Positions 61,689 through 64,000 of a stretch of DNA of 64,000 bases are shown here, piece after piece. The notes under the pieces were generated by a model that saw nothing but the letters and a program-made list of their open reading frames with translations, was not told the origin of the DNA and ran no database searches. The position numbers and the translations under genes are program-made. The DNA lies in contig NZ_JACHDS010000001.1 of NCBI RefSeq assembly GCF_014201195.1, forward strand, positions 3,534,001 to 3,598,000, read 5' to 3'. The DNA is from Nocardiopsis mwathae (GTDB lineage: Bacteria; Actinomycetota; Actinomycetes; Streptosporangiales; Streptosporangiaceae). The first letter of the stretch is position 1. The number at the start of each line of letters is the position of its first letter.

Positions 61689-62183
61689 GTGACCGATATG
61701 GGCGCCCCCCAGCCACCGGCCCGGAAGAACGCGTCGGGCGCCGCGCTCGACGAGACCGCCAAGCGCATCATCGAGCAGCTGCAGCAGGACGGACGCCGCT
61801 CGTATGCGGCCATCGGCAAGGCCGTCGGCCTCTCCGAGGCGGCGGTGCGCCAGCGCGTCCAGCGGCTTCTGGAGTCCGGCGCGGTGCAGGTCGTCGGTGT
61901 CACCGACCCGATGATGCTGGGGTTCAGCCGCCAGGCCATGATCGGCGTCCGGTGCAACGGGGACCTCAACCGGGTGGCCGACGAACTCTCCGCGGTCGCG
62001 GGTGTGGAGTACGTGGTGATCACCGCGGGATCCTTCGACCTCCTGGTCGAGGTGGTGGTCGCCGACGACGAGCAGCTGCTGGAGGTGCTGGCCGACATCC
62101 GCGCGGTCCCCAGCGTCACCGGTACCGAAAGCTTCGTCTACCTCAAGCTGCGCAAGCAGACCTACGCCTGGGGAACGCGCTGA
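61689..62183 (+). CDS. Lrp/AsnC family transcriptional regulator
   Basis: A 164-residue regulator with an N-terminal helix-turn-helix (QQDGRRSYAAIGKAVGLSEAAVRQRVQRLLESG) and a C-terminal RAM (ligand-binding) domain. The GTG at 61689 has GGAGGAG three bases before it. The frame is open 51 codons further upstream through tandem repeats without conservation. It probably senses an amino acid and adjusts the neighbouring aminotransferase genes. Confidence 0.9.
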   Translation: MTDMGAPQPPARKNASGAALDETAKRIIEQLQQDGRRSYAAIGKAVGLSEAAVRQRVQRLLESGAVQVVGVTDPMMLGFSRQAMIGVRCNGDLNRVADELSAVAGVEYVVITAGSFDLLVEVVVADDEQLLEVLADIRAVPSVTGTESFVYLKLRKQTYAWGTR

Positions 62184-62199
62184 GGGCGGGCCGCAGCGG

Positions 62200-62670
62200 T
62201 CAGGCCAGCACCCCCATGACCGTCCCCGGGGCATAGACCACCAGCAGGAACCGCGCCGTCCGGCTCGCCATGGCGACCGACACGAACGCCCACAGCGGGA
62301 AGCGGAGCGCCCCCACCAGGACGACCACGAACATGAACGGCGGAATGCTGGAGAACGAGCTCACCGCCAGCAGGCCCGCCGTCCACCACGGACGTCCCTC
62401 GGCCTTGGCCCGTAACCGGGCGATGCGGGCGCTCCACCGCCCCGGGTTCTGCGCCCGCCGCTTGAGCCACGGGATGTCGAGCGCTCCCCGCCCCAGGTAG
62501 TAGTAGGCGATCTTGCCGAGCGTCTGGCCCAGCCCCGCCGCCACCGCCATCGCGAAAAGCGCGCCGTCGCCCATGAGCGCGGCCGCCCCCAGCAGGTAGA
62601 TCTCCACGTTGAGGAACGGGAACAGCGCCGCCAGCACACCGAAACCGAAGGCCAGCGCAGTCTCGGTCAC
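62200..62670 (-). CDS. VTT-domain (YqaA/DedA-like) membrane protein
   Basis: A 156-residue protein with four to five hydrophobic segments. FPFLNVEIYLLGAAAL, then AVAAGLGQTLGKIAYYYLGR, resembles the conserved region of small YqaA-type VTT proteins. The core of this superfamily is linked to lipid translocation (undecaprenyl-phosphate for DedA relatives); the exact substrate here is unknown. It is convergent with the Lrp gene and lies 44 bases downstream of rlmN on the same strand. Confidence 0.78.
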   Translation of the reverse strand: MTETALAFGFGVLAALFPFLNVEIYLLGAAALMGDGALFAMAVAAGLGQTLGKIAYYYLGRGALDIPWLKRRAQNPGRWSARIARLRAKAEGRPWWTAGLLAVSSFSSIPPFMFVVVLVGALRFPLWAFVSVAMASRTARFLLVVYAPGTVMGVLA

Positions 62671-62714
62671 AGGATGGGCTCCCCCGGGATGAGTGCGGTG
62701 GGAAGACCGTCAGG

Positions 62715-63815
62715 TCAGGAGTTCTCGGTCGCGGCGAGCTGCCCGCAGGCGCCGTCGATCTCCTGGCCGCGGGTGTCGCGGATGGTGACCGAGACGCCGT
62801 GGGCCTCCAGACGACGGACGAACTCGCGCTCGTCCTCGGGGCGGGACGCGGTCCACTTCGACCCGGGGGTCGGGTTCAGCGGAATGAGGTTCACATGCAC
62901 GAGCTTGCCCTTGAGCAGGCGGCCCAGCATGTCGGCGCGCCAGGCCTGGTCGTTGATGTCGCGGATCAGGGCGTACTCGATGGAGACCCGGCGGCCGGTG
63001 GTCGCGGCGTACTTCCACGCCGAGTCCAGCACCTCGGAGACCTTCCACCGGTTGTTGACCGGCACGAGTTCGTCGCGCAGCTCGTCGTCGGGGGCGTGCA
63101 GCGAGATCGCCAGGCGCACCTGCATGCGCTCGGCCGTCAGCTTCTCGATGGCCGGGACCAGGCCGACCGTCGAGACGGTGACGCCGCGCTGCGAGATGCC
63201 CAGCCCGCCGGGGACCGGGTCGGTGATCCGGCGCACCGAGTCGAGCACGCGCCGGTAGTTCGCCAGCGGCTCGCCCATCCCCATGAAGACGATGTTGCCG
63301 ATGCGCCCCGGGCCGCCGGCCACCTCGCCGCGGGCCAGGTCGCGCGCGACCGCCACGATCTGGTCGACGATCTCCCCGGTGGACAGGTTGCGCGTCAGCC
63401 CGTTCTGCCCGGTCGCGCAGAACGGGCAGTTCATCCCGCAGCCCGCCTGGGAGGACACGCACAGCGTGACGCGGTCGGGGTAGCGCATCAGCACCGACTC
63501 GAACAGGACGCCGTCGAACGCCCGCCACAGTGTCTTGCGCGTCATGCCGTTGTCGCAGGTGATGTGCTTGACCGGCGTCAGCAGCCGGGGCAGCAGCGCC
63601 TCACCGAGGCGTTCCCGGGATTCGGCGGGGAGGTCGGTCATCGCGGAGGTGTCCGATTCCAGGTGGCCGAAGTAGTGCCGGGCCAGCTGCTCGGCCCGGA
63701 ACGGCTTCTCGCCGAGCTCGGTGACGACGGTACGACGCTCCTCCGGGCTGAGGTCGGCGAGGTGCCGCGGCGGCTTGGCACGGCGCGGGGCGACGAAGGT
63801 GAGCTCGGCAGGCAT
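62715..63815 (-). CDS. rlmN: Dual-specificity RNA methyltransferase RlmN
   Basis: A 366-residue radical SAM enzyme. The iron-sulphur motif is CGMNCPFC (C126, C130, C133), and [16 protein letters not shown] and the late EIDGACGQL with the catalytic Cys are diagnostic. It methylates C2 of A2503 in 23S rRNA and A37 in some tRNAs. The ATG at 63815 has AGGACC six bases upstream; the open frame runs 39 codons further without conservation. Confidence 0.95.
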   Translation of the reverse strand: MPAELTFVAPRRAKPPRHLADLSPEERRTVVTELGEKPFRAEQLARHYFGHLESDTSAMTDLPAESRERLGEALLPRLLTPVKHITCDNGMTRKTLWRAFDGVLFESVLMRYPDRVTLCVSSQAGCGMNCPFCATGQNGLTRNLSTGEIVDQIVAVARDLARGEVAGGPGRIGNIVFMGMGEPLANYRRVLDSVRRITDPVPGGLGISQRGVTVSTVGLVPAIEKLTAERMQVRLAISLHAPDDELRDELVPVNNRWKVSEVLDSAWKYAATTGRRVSIEYALIRDINDQAWRADMLGRLLKGKLVHVNLIPLNPTPGSKWTASRPEDEREFVRRLEAHGVSVTIRDTRGQEIDGACGQLAATENS

Positions 63816-64000
63816 ACAGGTCCTAGAAGGATCAGTCGGGTGGCGAAAAGGATTCGGGCGGCGACGTCCGCACGGTCCGCGATTCCGCGGCCATTTGGGC
63901 ACTCTGAGATGCGGCACCGCCCGCGCGGGCATTACCGTTCATGCTATGCGACGCGCGGACGCCGCCGTCCGGTGATGGCGGTGGGACGGGTGAGGTCGGG

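Noticed and set aside
1-64000. CRISPR arrays, tRNA, rRNA or riboswitches
   Set aside because: No regularly spaced repeats of 24-40 bases with unique spacers, no tRNA cloverleaf with T-loop sequence and no known riboswitch signature was noticed in the intergenic regions. Short RNA genes could still be missed without covariance searches.

Overview
The window is high-GC (roughly 70% by eye) actinomycete chromosome. Tandem DUF397, XRE-DUF5753 regulators, PucR regulators, DUF1918, a YtfJ-type protein and frequent GTG/TTG starts point to Streptosporangiales, most likely Nocardiopsis or a close Nocardiopsaceae relative. The genus is an inference, not a measurement.

Region 1 (1-28.8 kb) is a defence island built around a class 1 DISARM anti-phage system, read on the minus strand. 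drmD (SNF2-type helicase, 21288-18073) comes first, then drmMI (adenine methyltransferase, 14766-10660), drmA (helicase, 5182-1592) and drmB (DUF1998, cut by the left edge). drmC is expected just outside. The usually compact operon is split by other genes. These are an uncharacterised membrane protein, an anchored Pro-rich surface protein, an AbaA/WhiJ-type trio (HATPase, XRE-DUF5753, triple DUF397), a strip of gene fragments (IS3 transposase, MazG, M20 peptidase, a regulator) and a two-gene ATPase/DUF4276 module. Rightwards the island continues with a RelE-like/UvrD-like helicase fusion, a DUF262-HNH nuclease-like protein, a membrane protein carrying a VQGRDI-type motif together with a decayed duplicate of it, and a MazG-type pyrophosphohydrolase.

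Region 2 (29-46.6 kb) is ordinary metabolism and transport. It holds a Bcr/CflA MFS exporter, a D-2-hydroxyacid dehydrogenase, the PTS-linked dihydroxyacetone kinase genes (dhaM divergent from dhaKL), threonine aldolase, a 0.87-kb imperfect inverted-repeat intergenic region, a YbdK-type carboxylate-amine ligase overlapping a YtfJ-like gene, a five-gene oligopeptide ABC transporter operon, an uncharacterised protein, a secreted phospholipase A2, a DUF1918 protein and a Nei/Fpg glycosylase.

Region 3 (47-64 kb) starts with a fructose-type EIIA and a 1073-residue Upf1-like helicase whose Walker A lysine and DEAx box are missing, with a roadblock-like gene upstream. A GABA/beta-alanine type catabolic block follows: PucR regulator divergent from gabT, a nitrilase-family amidase, methylmalonate-semialdehyde dehydrogenase, a second class III aminotransferase, a second PucR regulator and an Lrp/AsnC regulator. 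The window ends with a VTT-type membrane protein and rlmN.

The main points of interest are the expanded DISARM island, the apparent low-GC insertion in the drmMI specificity region, the helicase-like protein with degenerate ATPase motifs, and several strong palindromes that look like operators.
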